From Candidatus Cloacimonadota bacterium (lineage in GTDB: Bacteria; Cloacimonadota; Cloacimonadia; JGIOTU-2): a DNA stretch of 13,711 nucleotides. Location of the stretch: contig JACNFI010000347.1 of the NCBI GenBank assembly GCA_014384665.1, positions 1-13,711 on the forward strand, written 5' to 3'. The notes under the pieces are model-generated. The model made no database searches and had not been told where the DNA came from. It saw only the letters and a program-made list of their open reading frames with translations. The position numbers and the translations under genes were made by a program. This document shows, piece by piece, positions 13,441 to 13,711 of this stretch (the first letter of the stretch is position 1; each line of letters starts with the position of its first letter).

Positions 13441-13711
13441 ACCTTCACCGTTTCCAACACTGGCGGCAGTTACTTCGACGTTCGAGTGGTTGGTGGAGAA
13501 CGATGGATAGCGCAGGTGACGCCTGATAGCTTCCGTTGCCGGCCGGGGCAGCAGCAACGAGTGGAGGTGGCGATAGACACCAAAAAGCTGGTTATGGGCC
13601 GGCGGGAACACGGAGCGACGCTGAACATCACCACCCCCGACGCCGGAGCCACCCAGGTGACGGTGACAGTACGAACCACAGTGGTGAAAGAGGTGCTTCG
13701 CTGGTTTGCAC
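13441..13711 (+). other. GC-rich segment coding an Ig-like (BACON-type) beta-sandwich, in frame with the truncated phosphofructokinase
   Basis: The reading frame stays open to the window end for 90 codons: TFTVSNTGGSYFDVRV, then VTPDSFRCRPGQQQRVEVA, then ATLNITTPDAGATQVTVTVR. This resembles BACON / ASPM-SPD-2-like Ig-fold domains of extracellular or multidomain proteins and has nothing to do with phosphofructokinase. Hand counts give 39, 38 and 38 G+C in the three 60-base lines from 13501, against 25 in 13201-13260. Codons shift to CTG, GTG, ACC and CGG. Most likely this is a fragment of another organism's gene joined by misassembly. Real recombination is the alternative. Confidence 0.75.

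Noticed and set aside
13405..13679. Two minus-strand ORFs in the GC-rich end
   Set aside because: Shadows of the plus-strand Ig-like frame. Open reverse frames are common in GC-rich DNA.

Overview
The window is AT-rich bacterial DNA, apart from the last ~270 bases. The best guess for the source is an uncultivated anaerobe of the Candidatus Cloacimonadota type or a relative in the FCB group. Three things point there: a secreted protein ending in a YPNPF / IYNIKG / VVWDG sorting domain, intergenic space crowded with small palindromes and degenerate short tandem repeats, and a mix of good and absent Shine-Dalgarno sites. This placement is inference, because no rRNA or marker gene was aligned.

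Layout. Bases 1-7144 are all minus strand. In transcription order they hold gltX (GluRS), glnS (GlnRS), a GNAT acetyltransferase, a REP-associated tyrosine transposase (RAYT), holB (clamp-loader delta prime) and a secreted protein cut by the left edge. Three direct copies of a REP/BIME-like element (2160-2272, 2862-2974, 3564-3692) separate holB, the RAYT, the GNAT gene and glnS. Bases 7145-7470 carry three nested or adjacent hairpins. A minus-strand AAA/DUF4143 ATPase (7471-8742) follows. Diverging from it on the plus strand are a 1196-residue protein (8966-12556) and a phosphofructokinase (from 12817).

The most remarkable gene is the 1196-residue one. Its two ends match the two halves of a class III (Firmicutes-type) fructose-1,6-bisphosphatase. 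A class II fructose-bisphosphate aldolase, with its zinc-binding and catalytic motifs intact, lies between them. It therefore reads as a nested aldolase-in-phosphatase fusion that could take triose phosphates directly to fructose 6-phosphate. The next gene is a phosphofructokinase with pyrophosphate-type signatures, so both genes act at fructose 1,6-bisphosphate.

The second system is the RAYT with its elements. Each element is a pair of inverted REP-like halves that share a scaffold while their stems differ in a compensated way. One copy has lost its centre and gained a 36-bp hairpin insertion.

At about 13440 the phosphofructokinase stops resembling its family. It runs in frame into GC-rich sequence coding an Ig-like beta-sandwich, most simply explained as a chimeric assembly join near the contig end.
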